The notes below the pieces were generated by a model. It was not told where the DNA came from and made no database searches. It was given only the letters and a program-made list of their open reading frames with translations. This document shows, in pieces, positions 8,502 to 17,551 of a stretch of DNA of 64,000 nucleotides; the stretch's first letter is position 1; every line of letters starts with the position of its first letter. The stretch comes from Flavobacterium daemonense (GTDB lineage: Bacteria; Bacteroidota; Bacteroidia; Flavobacteriales; Flavobacteriaceae). Made by a program: the position numbers and the translations under genes. The stretch spans positions 31,998-95,997 of the forward strand of contig NZ_VJYD01000017.1 of assembly GCF_007341385.1 (NCBI RefSeq), written 5' to 3'.

Positions 8502-9827
8502 ATGCGAAAAATTATTTTAAGTGTGATCCTCATCACGATTTTGTTACTATCTATTTTTTCTATCTCATTTGTTACTGAATCAAAAACATTAGGCGCTCAT
8601 GTTGTTGAATTAAAATTAGACACGGGTGATACAGCATGGATGGTTGTTGCTACAGCTTTTGTATTATTAATGACTCCAGGATTAGGATTTTTCTACGGAG
8701 GTATGGTAGGCAAGAAAAACGTAATCAGTACGATGCTTCAAAGTTTCATGGCAATGGTAATTGTTACAGTGCTATGGGTAGTAATTGGATTCGGATTATG
8801 TTTTGGACCAACTATAGGCGGTTTCATCGGAGATCCTTCTGCAAATATATTTTTCCAGGGAGTAAGCGCAAACACTGCTTGGGAATTAGCCCCAACAATC
8901 CCAATGATTCTTTTTGCTTTATTCCAAGCAAAATTCGCAATCATTACGCCAGCGTTAATTACAGGAGCTTTTGCTGAGCGTGTACGTTTCTGGGCTTACT
9001 TGCTGTTCATGGTTTTATTTATCTTATTCATATACGCTCCATTATGCCATATGACTTGGCATCCTGATGGATTATTCTTCGGATGGGGAGTTCTTGACTT
9101 CGCTGGTGGTACTGTAGTACACATGAGTGCTGGATGGGCTGCTTTGGCTGGAGCAATCTTCTTAGGAAAACGTAAAGTTCAAAAAGTAAATCCTGCTAGA
9201 ATTACTTATGTATTATTAGGTACAGGTTTATTATGGTTCGGATGGTTTGGTTTCAACGCCGGTTCTGCGGTTGGCGCAAGCAGCCTTGCAGCTCAAGCTT
9301 TAGGAACAACTACAATTGCAGCTGCTTCTGCTGCTATGGCTTGGGTTTTCCTTGACAAAATATTAGGACACAAATTATCTGCAATGGGAGCTTGTATTGG
9401 AGCTGTTGTAGGATTGGTAGCCATTACTCCTGCTGCAGGTTTTGTAAGCATTCCTCACGCTTTAGCGATTGGTATTATCGCTGCTGTAATCAGTAACCTT
9501 GTAGTAAGCAAATTCCCTAAAGGAAAAATCGACGATGCTCTTGACGTTTTCGCTTGCCACGGTGTTGGTGGAATGGTAGGGATGTTATTGACTGGTGTTT
9601 TTGCTTCAAAAAGCGTTAACTCAATTGTTGGTGATCACGAAGGATTAATTTTTGGTGATGCTACTTTATTCTTAACGCAATTAAAAGCTTTAGTTCTTGT
9701 TTCTATCTTTGCTTTTGTAGGATCTTATATTTTATTCTTCATTGTAAATAAAATTACTCCTCTAAGAGTTACTGAAGAAAAAGAAGAATTAGGATTAGAT
9801 ATTTCTCAACACGGAGAATACTTATAA
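8502..9827 (+). CDS. amt: Amt/MEP/Rh-type ammonium transporter
   Basis: A 441-residue polytopic membrane protein of the Amt family. It has a cleavable or signal-anchor N terminus followed by about eleven membrane helices. Family marks include TPGLGFFYGGMVGKKNV, the NPxxxxG-like aromatic vestibule, and the two conduction-pore histidines in FAGGTVVHMSAG and DVFACHGVGG. It carries NH4+/NH3 across the inner membrane and is normally induced under nitrogen limitation. No glnK/PII gene lies beside it in this window, unlike the amtB-glnK pair of many bacteria, although PII could be encoded elsewhere. It is monocistronic, with terminators on both sides. Confidence 0.96.
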   Translation: MRKIILSVILITILLLSIFSISFVTESKTLGAHVVELKLDTGDTAWMVVATAFVLLMTPGLGFFYGGMVGKKNVISTMLQSFMAMVIVTVLWVVIGFGLCFGPTIGGFIGDPSANIFFQGVSANTAWELAPTIPMILFALFQAKFAIITPALITGAFAERVRFWAYLLFMVLFILFIYAPLCHMTWHPDGLFFGWGVLDFAGGTVVHMSAGWAALAGAIFLGKRKVQKVNPARITYVLLGTGLLWFGWFGFNAGSAVGASSLAAQALGTTTIAAASAAMAWVFLDKILGHKLSAMGACIGAVVGLVAITPAAGFVSIPHALAIGIIAAVISNLVVSKFPKGKIDDALDVFACHGVGGMVGMLLTGVFASKSVNSIVGDHEGLIFGDATLFLTQLKALVLVSIFAFVGSYILFFIVNKITPLRVTEEKEELGLDISQHGEYL

Positions 9828-9853
9828 AAGGATTTCCTCTTTTTGCCTTCATA

Positions 9854-9890
9854 AAAAATCCCTCTAAGTTTTGCTTAGAGGGATTTTTGT
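9854..9890 (+). terminator. Rho-independent terminator after amt
   Basis: Perfect 15-bp stem (9854-9868 with 9874-9888, core ATCCCTCTAAG), 5-nt loop and a short T tract, 27 bp after the amt stop. Confidence 0.9.
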
Positions 9891-9906
9891 TTATTTTGAT
9901 TTTGTG

Positions 9907-9962
9907 AAATGTTAGATGTTGGATGTGAAATGTTGGATGTGAAATGTTAGTTGTAAGATATG
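9907..9962. repeat. GTGAAATGTTGGAT tandem repeat
   Basis: Three to four imperfect copies of a 14-bp unit (GTGAAATGTTAGAT, GTGAAATGTTGGAT, GTGAAATGTTAGTT) directly after the amt terminator. Its meaning is unknown. Confidence 0.75.
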
Positions 9963-10035
9963 AGATGCTAATTGTCCATTATAAAACACTTACTATAAAT
10001 GATATTGACATCAGATAAAATCATATCCAAATCAC

Positions 10036-10119
10036 TTTTCACTTTTCATTTTTCACATTTCATTTTTCACTTTTCACTTTTCATTTTTCACTATTCACTT
10101 TTCACTTTTCACTTTTCAC
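10036..10119. repeat. TTTTCAC/TTTTCAT heptamer repeat
   Basis: About 12 tandem copies of a degenerate 7-mer (TTTTCAC, TTTTCAT, TATTCAC) that end just before the stop of the minus-strand dsbD gene. This is a simple-sequence tract of the sort that varies in copy number between strains. There are no spacers, so it is not a CRISPR. Confidence 0.85.
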
Positions 10120-10127
10120 AAAAGAAA

Positions 10128-12224
10128 TTATTTAAAATTAGAAATTCCTTCTTTCAACCATTGCAAATATTCTTCAGTAGGAACATAACTTATCGTTGGT
10201 TTTGAACTGTTCAAATTATTGCCTTCTAAATCTGTGATAACATACAAAGGCTGTGTATTTGTTTTATATTTTGAAATCATAAAATCTGTCCACTTATCGC
10301 CAATTGTTTCTATTTTATCTCCTGCTTTGGTCGTAAATTGTTCGTTTTCTGGCAATGGTCTCTTATCATCAACATAAAGAGAAATTAAAACTACATCATT
10401 TTTTAGAATTGGTAAAACAGTCGGATCTGACCAAACATTATTTTCCATTTTTCTGCAGTTTACACATGCATAACCTGTAAAATCAAGCATAATTGGCTTT
10501 TTTATTTCTTTTGCATAAGCCAGACCATCTTCGTAATCGTGGAAAACCATGATACCATGCGGACCTAATTCTGCTCCCTCTGGCAAACCTTTTATTTCAC
10601 CTGTATTTTCATTGGAATTTCCTGATCCTCCAACTCCAAATGGACTTTCGCTATACGTTTGAGGCGGTGGAAAAGCACTGATTAATTTTAAAGGCGCTCC
10701 CCATAATCCCGGAATCATATAAATTGTAAAACTTAAGACAAGTAATCCCAACGACAATCTTCCTACCGAAATATGGTGCGTTGGACTATCATGTGGCAAT
10801 GTAATTTTTCCGAATAAATACAATGCAAGAGTTCCAAAAATAGCAATCCAAATCGCTAAGAAAACTTCTCTTTCTAAGAAATGCAATTGCAATACTAAAT
10901 CGGCATTTGATAAAAATTTGAAAGCCAAAGCCAATTCTAAAAATCCTAAAACAACTTTTACAGTATTTAGCCATCCGCCAGATTTTGGCAATGAATTAAG
11001 CCATCCAGGGAACATGGCAAACAACATAAATGGAAGTGCCAATGCAGAAGAGAAACCTAACATTCCAATAATAGGCGCGATTCCTCCATTTGAAGCTGCT
11101 TCAACTAATAACGTTCCTACAATTGGTCCTGTGCACGAAAATGATACAATTGCCAAAGCTAAAGCCATGAATAATATTCCGACCAAACCGCCTTTATCTG
11201 CCTGCTGATCTGCTTTATTTGCCCATGAATTTGGAAGCATAATTTCGAATGCACCTAAGAAAGAAACAGCAAAAACAACCAAAATCACAAAGAAAATAAG
11301 ATTGAACCAAACATCTGTTGACAACGCATTTAAAGCATCGGCTCCAAATATTTTAGTAACAATCAATCCTAAAATCACATAAATAGCAATGATTGATAAT
11401 CCATAAATTATCGCATTTCTGATTCCTTTTGCTCTGCTTTTGCTTTGCTTCGTAAAGAAACTCACAGTCATAGGAATCATTGGGAAAACACAAGGCGTAA
11501 ATAAAGCGGCAAAACCACCTAAAAAAGCAAGGAAAAAGATAGACCATAAACTTCTAGATGCAGGCGCTGGCATGTCTTTTTTAGAAACTGGCTCCTCGAT
11601 ATTTGACGTTGCCACTTGAACTTTGGTAGTATTTGTTGCCTTTGCAATTGTATCTACAGCAATTCCAGCAACTTTCGTCTCATCTTTTTTAGCCTCTACT
11701 ATTGCCGGAATAACTTCCGCGTTGAAATTCGACGGAATAGCTATTGAGAATTTTTTATTCGAATTGATGCATACTTCTTTACAAACCTGAAAATCAAAAT
11801 CAACATCAACCGTTTTTAAATTCGGATTTATGATTTTTATTTCCTGTTCAATATGCGCTTTTCCTTCAAAGAAAGTTTCATTTACGCCAAAAACGTCATT
11901 AAAAGCGGTTCTGGTTTTTCCTTCTTTGGCTTTTCCAACTAACTCGTAATTCCCTTTTTGATTTTTAAATGCAATTTCCAACGCAAGCGGACCACCTTCT
12001 GGCGTAAATTGCGAATACATATGCCAGTCTTTTTCAATTGTTCCATCAAAAATTAATACGGCATTGTTTCCAGCTTTCTTTTCAATTTTTGAAGTCCATT
12101 TTACCGGCTCTAAAATTTGAGCGTTGCTTTTTGCAAAAGAAAAAAGAAAAAACAGTAAAAATAACAGAGATTTACTCCAGACATTTTGTAGCGTAATCGC
12201 TTGACGGTATTGATTAAAGTTCAT
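10128..12224 (-). CDS. dsbD: DsbD-type thiol:disulfide interchange protein
   Basis: A 698-residue inner-membrane electron carrier that moves reducing power from cytoplasmic thioredoxin to periplasmic thiols. The order of parts is complete: signal peptide (LLFLLFFLFSFAKSNAQ), an N-terminal periplasmic domain with the cysteine pair VCKEVC, a central eight-helix CcdA-like domain with cysteines in FTPCVFPMIP and SFSCTGPIVG, and a C-terminal thioredoxin-like domain with CVNC in GYACVNCRKMEN. Family knowledge points to roles in cytochrome c maturation or disulfide isomerisation. Its ATG overlaps the tilS stop by one base (TAATG), so the two are translationally coupled. Confidence 0.94.
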   Translation of the reverse strand: MNFNQYRQAITLQNVWSKSLLFLLFFLFSFAKSNAQILEPVKWTSKIEKKAGNNAVLIFDGTIEKDWHMYSQFTPEGGPLALEIAFKNQKGNYELVGKAKEGKTRTAFNDVFGVNETFFEGKAHIEQEIKIINPNLKTVDVDFDFQVCKEVCINSNKKFSIAIPSNFNAEVIPAIVEAKKDETKVAGIAVDTIAKATNTTKVQVATSNIEEPVSKKDMPAPASRSLWSIFFLAFLGGFAALFTPCVFPMIPMTVSFFTKQSKSRAKGIRNAIIYGLSIIAIYVILGLIVTKIFGADALNALSTDVWFNLIFFVILVVFAVSFLGAFEIMLPNSWANKADQQADKGGLVGILFMALALAIVSFSCTGPIVGTLLVEAASNGGIAPIIGMLGFSSALALPFMLFAMFPGWLNSLPKSGGWLNTVKVVLGFLELALAFKFLSNADLVLQLHFLEREVFLAIWIAIFGTLALYLFGKITLPHDSPTHHISVGRLSLGLLVLSFTIYMIPGLWGAPLKLISAFPPPQTYSESPFGVGGSGNSNENTGEIKGLPEGAELGPHGIMVFHDYEDGLAYAKEIKKPIMLDFTGYACVNCRKMENNVWSDPTVLPILKNDVVLISLYVDDKRPLPENEQFTTKAGDKIETIGDKWTDFMISKYKTNTQPLYVITDLEGNNLNSSKPTISYVPTEEYLQWLKEGISNFK

Positions 12225-13534
12225 TATTGCAGTTCTATTTTTAGTATTTTATTTGTGGTGTTTTCTATTTTAAATCGTTCATCTTGCCTAATGCCAACAA
12301 CCCAGACAATTTGATTTTCTGAGCATAAAATCCATGTTTTTTCCTTTTCGATCAGCGATAATTTTTCATCTTTAAAAAGCTTGCTCACTTTTTTAGATTT
12401 TCCCTGCATCCCAAACGGATGAAAAACATCACCCTCTTTCCATTTACGTAAAATCAACGGAAATCGGATTTTTTCGGCGTCAACAAATATAACTTCTTTT
12501 GAATCTATTGTTATGTGATCTGCGTTACAAAGTCTCAATTTTAAGGGAAAATTAACGTCTGTATTATTTTCAGCAATCTCAAATTCTTCTTTTTCTAAAG
12601 TTTCTGAAATTGGGCTCAAAATCAAAGTTTCGCGATTCTTCAACAACCTAAATTCTTCTGAAAAGACTTGTTTTCCCGATTGTCCTTCAACTAAATCATA
12701 AATGTCATTCCATGCTGAAAACCCGAATTCATTCAGCCATTGATACAAATACGATTTATAATTGGGTAATTTTTTAAGCTGATTTAAATCAAAATGAATA
12801 TCCTCACCTTCCTCTTTTGCCACTTGCTGATACACCATAATCGAGGCATCTTCGACCATTTCCTTTGATTCCTGCAAATAAAATTGTGTTTTTCCGAAAG
12901 CATCCAAAAAGTTCGAATTTATTTCTTTTAAAATCGGAATTAAATCATGACGAATTTTATTTCGAAGATATTTATTGGATGCATTACTACTGTCTTCTCG
13001 CCATTCAATAGTATTTTCTTCAGCATATTTCAGAATTTCTTCTCTTGAAAAAGGCAAGAGCGGACGAATAATTCGATCATTTTCCTCGGGAATTCCTGTT
13101 AATCCATCTAAACCTGTTCCGCGTGTCAAATTGATTATAAAGGTTTCTAGATTATCGTCTGCATGATGCGCTGTCAGAATAAAATCGAAATTTTTTTCTT
13201 CCAAAAGCTCATAGAACCAACTGTAACGAAGTTCTCTCGCAGCAACTTGCGTAGATAATTTATAATCTTCGGCGAAAGCCTTAGTATCAAACTGAGTGGT
13301 AAAAAACGGAATATTGTTTTGATTACAATAATCCTGAACAAATTCTTGATCTCCAAAACTTTCTAATCCGCGAAGCTGAAAATTACAATGTAAAACCGCA
13401 ATTTCATAAGGCAATTGCTGAAATAAATGCAATAAAACCATGCTATCCAATCCGCCGCTAACCGCTAGAAACAGTTTTTTATCTTCCAAAAATGGAAATC
13501 TGGAAACGATATGATCTTGAAATTTTGAAAACAT
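12224..13534 (-). CDS. tilS: tRNA(Ile)-lysidine synthase TilS
   Basis: A 436-residue cytoplasmic enzyme that attaches lysine to C34 of the CAU-anticodon tRNA-Ile, using ATP, so that it reads AUA. The N-terminal PP-loop is SGGLDS (26-31), with HHADDNLET and GLDGLTGIP further on, all typical of TilS. The C-terminal substrate-binding domain is recognisable in LRKWKEGDVFHPFGMQGKSK. Length is normal for the family. It is the first gene of a two-gene unit with dsbD. Confidence 0.95.
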   Translation of the reverse strand: MFSKFQDHIVSRFPFLEDKKLFLAVSGGLDSMVLLHLFQQLPYEIAVLHCNFQLRGLESFGDQEFVQDYCNQNNIPFFTTQFDTKAFAEDYKLSTQVAARELRYSWFYELLEEKNFDFILTAHHADDNLETFIINLTRGTGLDGLTGIPEENDRIIRPLLPFSREEILKYAEENTIEWREDSSNASNKYLRNKIRHDLIPILKEINSNFLDAFGKTQFYLQESKEMVEDASIMVYQQVAKEEGEDIHFDLNQLKKLPNYKSYLYQWLNEFGFSAWNDIYDLVEGQSGKQVFSEEFRLLKNRETLILSPISETLEKEEFEIAENNTDVNFPLKLRLCNADHITIDSKEVIFVDAEKIRFPLILRKWKEGDVFHPFGMQGKSKKVSKLFKDEKLSLIEKEKTWILCSENQIVWVVGIRQDERFKIENTTNKILKIELQ

Positions 13535-13597
13535 TTGATAAATGTAAAAAATTAAATTTTATCTATTTTTAAATGAAATGTTAAGCGTTGGTTCTTT

Positions 13598-13772
13598 GCC
13601 ACGAATTGTGCGAATTAGCACGAATTATTTTTTTTTTTTGCCACTCCCGATAGCTATCGGGATAAAAAGATTTATACAGATTTTTTTTAATCATTTTAAT
13701 CCTTTAATCTGTGGCTTTTTTTTCAAATTGAAGAAAAAAAAATAATTCGTGCCAATTCGTGCAATTCGTGGC
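13598..13772. repeat. GCCACGAATT-type palindromic intergenic repeat
   Basis: Outer arms 13598-13627 and 13743-13772 are 30-nt inverted repeats with three mismatches (GCCACGAATT outermost). They enclose a perfect palindrome TCCCGATAGCTATCGGGA (13645-13662) and a TTTAATCTGTGGC half-element near 13703. The same words recur at 15227-15306 and 38045-38284. Composite of nested repeat families. Confidence 0.85.
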
Positions 13773-13781
13773 GAAAAAAAT

Positions 13782-15068
13782 TTACTGCAAAACCTCATGC
13801 ATTGCCTTGGCCTTAAGCAAACATTCTTCGTATTCTTTTTCTGGATCTGAAAGTGATGTTATGGCGCTTCCTACCGAAAACGAAACGTATTTACTCTCTT
13901 GATTATACAAAATACTTCTAATCACAACATTAAAATCAAAATCTCCTTCGGGAGTAAAATACCCTACGGCTCCACTATATAAACCACGTTTGGTTTCTTC
14001 TAAATTTTCAATGATTTTCATTACCGAAATTTTTGGCGCTCCGGTCATGCTTCCCATTGGAAAAGTTGTTTTCAAAACATCGACTGCAGAATATTGCACA
14101 TCTAATTTTGATGTGACCGTCGAAATCATTTGGTGAACCTGTAAAAACGAATAAATTTTACAAAGTTCTGCAACCTCAACAGAACCTTTTTGTGCGGTAT
14201 GCGAAAGATCATTTCGAACCAAATCGGTTATCATAATATTCTCAGCGCGTTCTTTTGCATCTGATTCCAGAAATTGTCTCGATTTTTCATCTTCAACAGG
14301 ATCCGAAGATCGTTTTGAAGTTCCTTTTATAGGCTGTGAAATTATTTTTTCGCCAACTTTTTTCAAATACCTTTCCGGAGATGCAGAAAGCAAATATTGT
14401 TTATTGTTTTTAAAGAAAACCGAAAATGGTGCCTGCGAAATTTCATTTAATTTTTGAAATTTTTCCAACGGATTTATTTCTGCATTTTCAGCAAAAAATT
14501 CCATGCAGAAATTTGCTTCATACATGTCACCAACGTGAATATGATGAAGCATTTTATTTACTTTTTCGATATATGAATCTTTAGAGATTCGCTGTTGCAC
14601 TTCGACTCTGCTCAGTGTGACAAACGAATAATTCTGAGTTTGCATGATTTCATCAAAATCATCTTCAAGTTCATCATCACACAAAAATAAATATTGAATT
14701 TCAAGTTGATTGTCCTTCAGTATGAATATTTTTTTTGGCTGAAAAAAGAATAAATCTGGAAAATCCAATCCGTCAAAATTATCTGATTTTAGATCTTCAA
14801 CATCATTTTTTAAATCATAGGAAAGATAGCCAAAAAGCCAATCTTTTGTCGTTTGCTGATATTGTTTCAAATCCTCAAAAGCATTTTGAAAATCGGTTTT
14901 TAAAGATGTAAAAGCATCCACTGCCAATAAAAAATCAAAACTGGAATAGGCTTGTGGATACGAATTACTGTCCAGAAAAACAACCTCGCGGAATTGCTGT
15001 GACCAACTCAAAAGCTGTTGTTTAAATTGTTCCGGATCAGAAATATGTTTATGAATAGAAACTCTCAA
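13782..15068 (-). CDS. Anthranilate/aminodeoxychorismate synthase component I (PabB-like)
   Basis: A chorismate-binding enzyme of about 428 residues. The frame is open up to an ATG at 15146, but that extension (FFRGLLYRRFFFVV) is unlike the family, so the TTG at 15068, opening MRVSIHKHISDPEQF, is the likelier start. The C-terminal chorismate-binding fold has SASPERYLK, PIKGTSKR, DLVRNDLSH and PMGSMTGAPK. Members add ammonia to chorismate for p-aminobenzoate (folate) or anthranilate (tryptophan) synthesis. The short N-terminal region and the lack of trp neighbours favour PabB. No glutaminase partner lies next to it. Confidence 0.9.
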   Translation of the reverse strand: MRVSIHKHISDPEQFKQQLLSWSQQFREVVFLDSNSYPQAYSSFDFLLAVDAFTSLKTDFQNAFEDLKQYQQTTKDWLFGYLSYDLKNDVEDLKSDNFDGLDFPDLFFFQPKKIFILKDNQLEIQYLFLCDDELEDDFDEIMQTQNYSFVTLSRVEVQQRISKDSYIEKVNKMLHHIHVGDMYEANFCMEFFAENAEINPLEKFQKLNEISQAPFSVFFKNNKQYLLSASPERYLKKVGEKIISQPIKGTSKRSSDPVEDEKSRQFLESDAKERAENIMITDLVRNDLSHTAQKGSVEVAELCKIYSFLQVHQMISTVTSKLDVQYSAVDVLKTTFPMGSMTGAPKISVMKIIENLEETKRGLYSGAVGYFTPEGDFDFNVVIRSILYNQESKYVSFSVGSAITSLSDPEKEYEECLLKAKAMHEVLQ

Positions 15069-15226
15069 AGAAGTATAAATTTTAGACGACAAAATTACGA
15101 CAAAAAAAAACCTTCGATAAAGTAAACCGCGAAAAAATATTGGCACACTTTTTAGTACTTCGAATTAAAGCTAATTATTAAAACTTTTCTTGCCATTTGA
15201 TTAAAAAATTACTCAAAAAAAAAACA

Positions 15227-15306
15227 AGCCACAGATTAAAAGATTTCACAGATTTTATCGGAAGCTTTAAAAAATTAATCTGTTCGAATCTGCGCAATCT
15301 GTGGCT
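15227..15306. repeat. AGCCACAGATT palindromic repeat
   Basis: An imperfect inverted repeat of about 80 bp. Left end AGCCACAGATTAAAAGATTT, right end AATCTGTGGCT. It is related to the elements at 38045-38099 and to half-copies at 13703 and 29441. Confidence 0.8.
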
Positions 15307-15367
15307 GAAAAAATATAGTCTGAAACACAGATTCAATATAATTTATTAATCAAATTTTTAAACCTTT

Positions 15368-16263
15368 ATGAAAACAATTGCAAAATTAGGATTGACTTCC
15401 TTGATGATTACCGCATTATTTTTTTCCTGCAAAAAAGCAGATTATTCTTCTGCCGAATCGACTGCAGATATCACAGTTTCAACAGACAGTACAGCCATTT
15501 CTTCGTCGGCTGCAGTCGAAAAAAAAGACAGCAAACAGAAATTTATTCGAACTGCTGATATCAAATTCAAGGTCAAAAATGTCGTCAAATCTACTTATGC
15601 AATTGAAAACGCTGTGACAAAATTTGGAGGTTTTGTAACGTATACAAATCTTCAAAGTACGGTTCATGATCAAATTAAAACTAAAATCAGTCAGGACAGC
15701 ACTTTAGAAACCACAAAATATTCGGTCGAAAACAATATTACGATTCGAGTTCCCAAAACGCAACTTGATACCGTAATAAAATCAATTGCCAAACAAATTG
15801 ACTTTTTGGATTTCAGAGTCATTAAAGCCGATGATGTTTCGTTGAAAATATTAGCGAATCAGCTTTCGCAAAAAAGAAGTTCAGTTTCTGAAAAAAGAGT
15901 CGAAAAAGCAATTGATTCCAAAGGCAAAAAATAAATGATATTATGGAAGCCGAAAATGCTTTGGCCAATCAAAAAGAAGCTAATGACAATCGTATTATTG
16001 ACAATTTATCCATTCAAGATCAAGTCAATTTCAGCACCATAACTTTACAGCTTTATCAAAACGAAACCACAAAACAAGAAATTACGGCAAGCGAAAAAGA
16101 CAGCGAGTATTACAAACCAAATTTAGGAATTCAAATTATTGATGCTTTGAAAAGCGGTTGGTATATTTTGCAAGGAATTTTAGTTTTCTTTATCAACCTA
16201 TGGCCAATTATACTATTGGGAATTGGAGGTTTTATTCTTTACAAAAAATACATTAAGAAATAA
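15368..16263 (+). pseudogene. DUF4349 lipoprotein split by a -1 frameshift
   Basis: Two consecutive frames together make one DUF4349 protein of about 298 residues. The first (15368-15934, 188 aa) has a lipoprotein signal (ALFFSCKK) and the start of the domain. The second (to 16263) continues the domain and ends in a membrane helix (LVFFINLWPIILLGIGGF) plus a KKYIKK tail. They join at a run of six A (15926-15931): frame one stops at TAA 15932, while slipping back one base reads KKINDIMEAENALANQ, a smooth continuation. One missing A relative to an intact gene, a sequencing error, or programmed slippage could each explain this. The function of DUF4349 proteins is not established; the layout suggests an envelope-anchored protein. 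Confidence 0.75.
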
Positions 16264-16306
16264 GAAAAGTGTTAATAAAATAGCAATTTTCTAACGAAAA
16301 AATCGT

Positions 16307-16314
16307 TATATTTG
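16307..16314 (+). promoter_or_regulatory. Putative -7 box TATATTTG upstream of doxX-like gene
   Basis: This octamer matches the Bacteroidota consensus TAnnTTTG exactly. It is about 160 bp from the next start codon, so a long leader would result. No good -33 TTTG was found. Confidence 0.4.
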
Positions 16315-16474
16315 ATATACCATTCAATAAATACCAAAATTAACCAAGATTGATTGTGCAATTCTCAATAAAATGGCTTTAAAAACTGAATTTCATTTCG
16401 TTGGAGAGTTTTGGAATAAACGATTTCAGCAGCTTATTTATATTTTTTAACTTTCTATAAAAATCCTAAGTATT

Positions 16475-16849
16475 ATGAAAATTGCTACTATTATTGTCCG
16501 TATTTTAATTGGTCTTCTGTTGCTTTTTGCATCTATCAGTTATTTTTTCCATCTGATGCCAGAACCAGAAACTACTGGAAATTTTAAAGCCTTTAATGTT
16601 GGTTTAATGGCTTCTACGTATTTAATGCCTTTGGCTAAATCAATTGAATTGCTTTGCGGAATTGCATTTGTAGCAGGACGTTATGTAACATTAGCTAATA
16701 TTTTGATCTTGCCAATTACGGTTAACATCTTGTTTATCAATTACTTTTTAGCACCAGAAGGCCTACCAATCGCCGGCCTATTATTTTTAGGAAACTTATT
16801 TTTGATTTACAGATATTGGGGTAATTACAAAAGCGTTTTTACAGCATAA
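16475..16849 (+). CDS. DoxX-like small membrane protein
   Basis: A 124-residue protein with four predicted membrane helices (IIVRILIGLLLLFASISYFF; the segment around STYLMPLAKSIELLCGIAFV; ANILILPITVNILFINYFL; GLLFLGNLFLIY). The pattern and length fit the DoxX family of inner-membrane proteins, some of which link to quinone or redox metabolism. The specific role is unknown. It stands alone and converges on the lipocalin gene, with which it shares a bidirectional terminator. Confidence 0.8.
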   Translation: MKIATIIVRILIGLLLLFASISYFFHLMPEPETTGNFKAFNVGLMASTYLMPLAKSIELLCGIAFVAGRYVTLANILILPITVNILFINYFLAPEGLPIAGLLFLGNLFLIYRYWGNYKSVFTA

Positions 16850-16870
16850 ATCATTTTCAGTATAAAATAA

Positions 16871-16901
16871 AAACCCGGCACCTTCAAGGTGCCAGGTTTA
16901 T
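16871..16901. terminator. Bidirectional terminator between doxX-like and lipocalin genes
   Basis: The hairpin pairs AAACCCGGCACCT with AGGTGCCAGGTTT (one mismatch), flanked by A-rich sequence on the left and T-rich on the right, between convergent stop codons. Confidence 0.85.
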
Positions 16902-16903
16902 TT

Positions 16904-17446
16904 TTAATTTGTTTTGTCGTGTTTTACCCAGATAAGATCTGAAATTTTATAGCCAATTTCTTGTGCTTGAATTAAAAAATCGGCTTTTATGCTTTCTGGA
17001 ATTGTAGTTTCTCTAGAAAGAATCCACATGTATTTTAAGCTTTCGCCGGCAACAAGAGCATATTTATAATCCTTGTCTACCGCGATGATATTATATCCAG
17101 CATAAAAAGGACCAAAAAATGAGACCTTAAGCATACCAATATTATCCTTTTTGACAAACTTGGCTTTCCCGATACTTTCCTCCCACTTGTCTTTTTTGAC
17201 GTCATAGCCCTTATTATCGACTTTTATTGTACCGTTGTCATTCAAAGAATAATTAGCGGTTACATTTATTAAATCTTTTTCCCATTTATAATCTAGTCTT
17301 GCAATTTCGTACCATTTTCCTAAATATTTTGCCTTGTCAAAGTTAGTAACGGCAACTGCTTTTTTAGGAATTGTTGTTCCGCAGGAATACAGTACTGCTG
17401 CAATTCCCGCCCCAAGAAGAATTGGAGCTATATATCTATTTTTCAT
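16904..17446 (-). CDS. Blc-like lipocalin lipoprotein
   Basis: A 180-residue protein with a lipoprotein signal (GAGIAAVLYSC, lipidated Cys at 22), so it is likely attached to a membrane facing the periplasm. The lipocalin G-x-W motif is present in LGKWYEIARLDYKWEKDL, followed by strands such as YNIIAVDKDYKYALVAG and the closing WILSRETTIPE. Bacterial Blc proteins bind lysophospholipids or fatty acids and help maintain the outer membrane under stress. That role is family knowledge; the ligand in this organism is unknown. Confidence 0.92.
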   Translation of the reverse strand: MKNRYIAPILLGAGIAAVLYSCGTTIPKKAVAVTNFDKAKYLGKWYEIARLDYKWEKDLINVTANYSLNDNGTIKVDNKGYDVKKDKWEESIGKAKFVKKDNIGMLKVSFFGPFYAGYNIIAVDKDYKYALVAGESLKYMWILSRETTIPESIKADFLIQAQEIGYKISDLIWVKHDKTN

Positions 17447-17551
17447 AATGTTATCTTTTAACTAATCGTAAAGATAGCATCTGAAGTACACATCTAATTT
17501 ACAAAATTTTCACGAAACTTTATATTTTTAAGCTCAAAATATTTTGTAAAA

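Noticed and set aside
10036..10119. Regular heptamer repeats as a CRISPR array
   Set aside because: Units are contiguous with no unique spacers, far shorter than CRISPR repeats, and no cas genes are nearby.
16373..16450. 25-codon frame (MALKTEFHFVGEFWNKRF..) in the leader of the DoxX-like gene
   Set aside because: Has a plausible start and stop but no recognisable ribosome site, homology or attenuator structure; cannot be told from chance.
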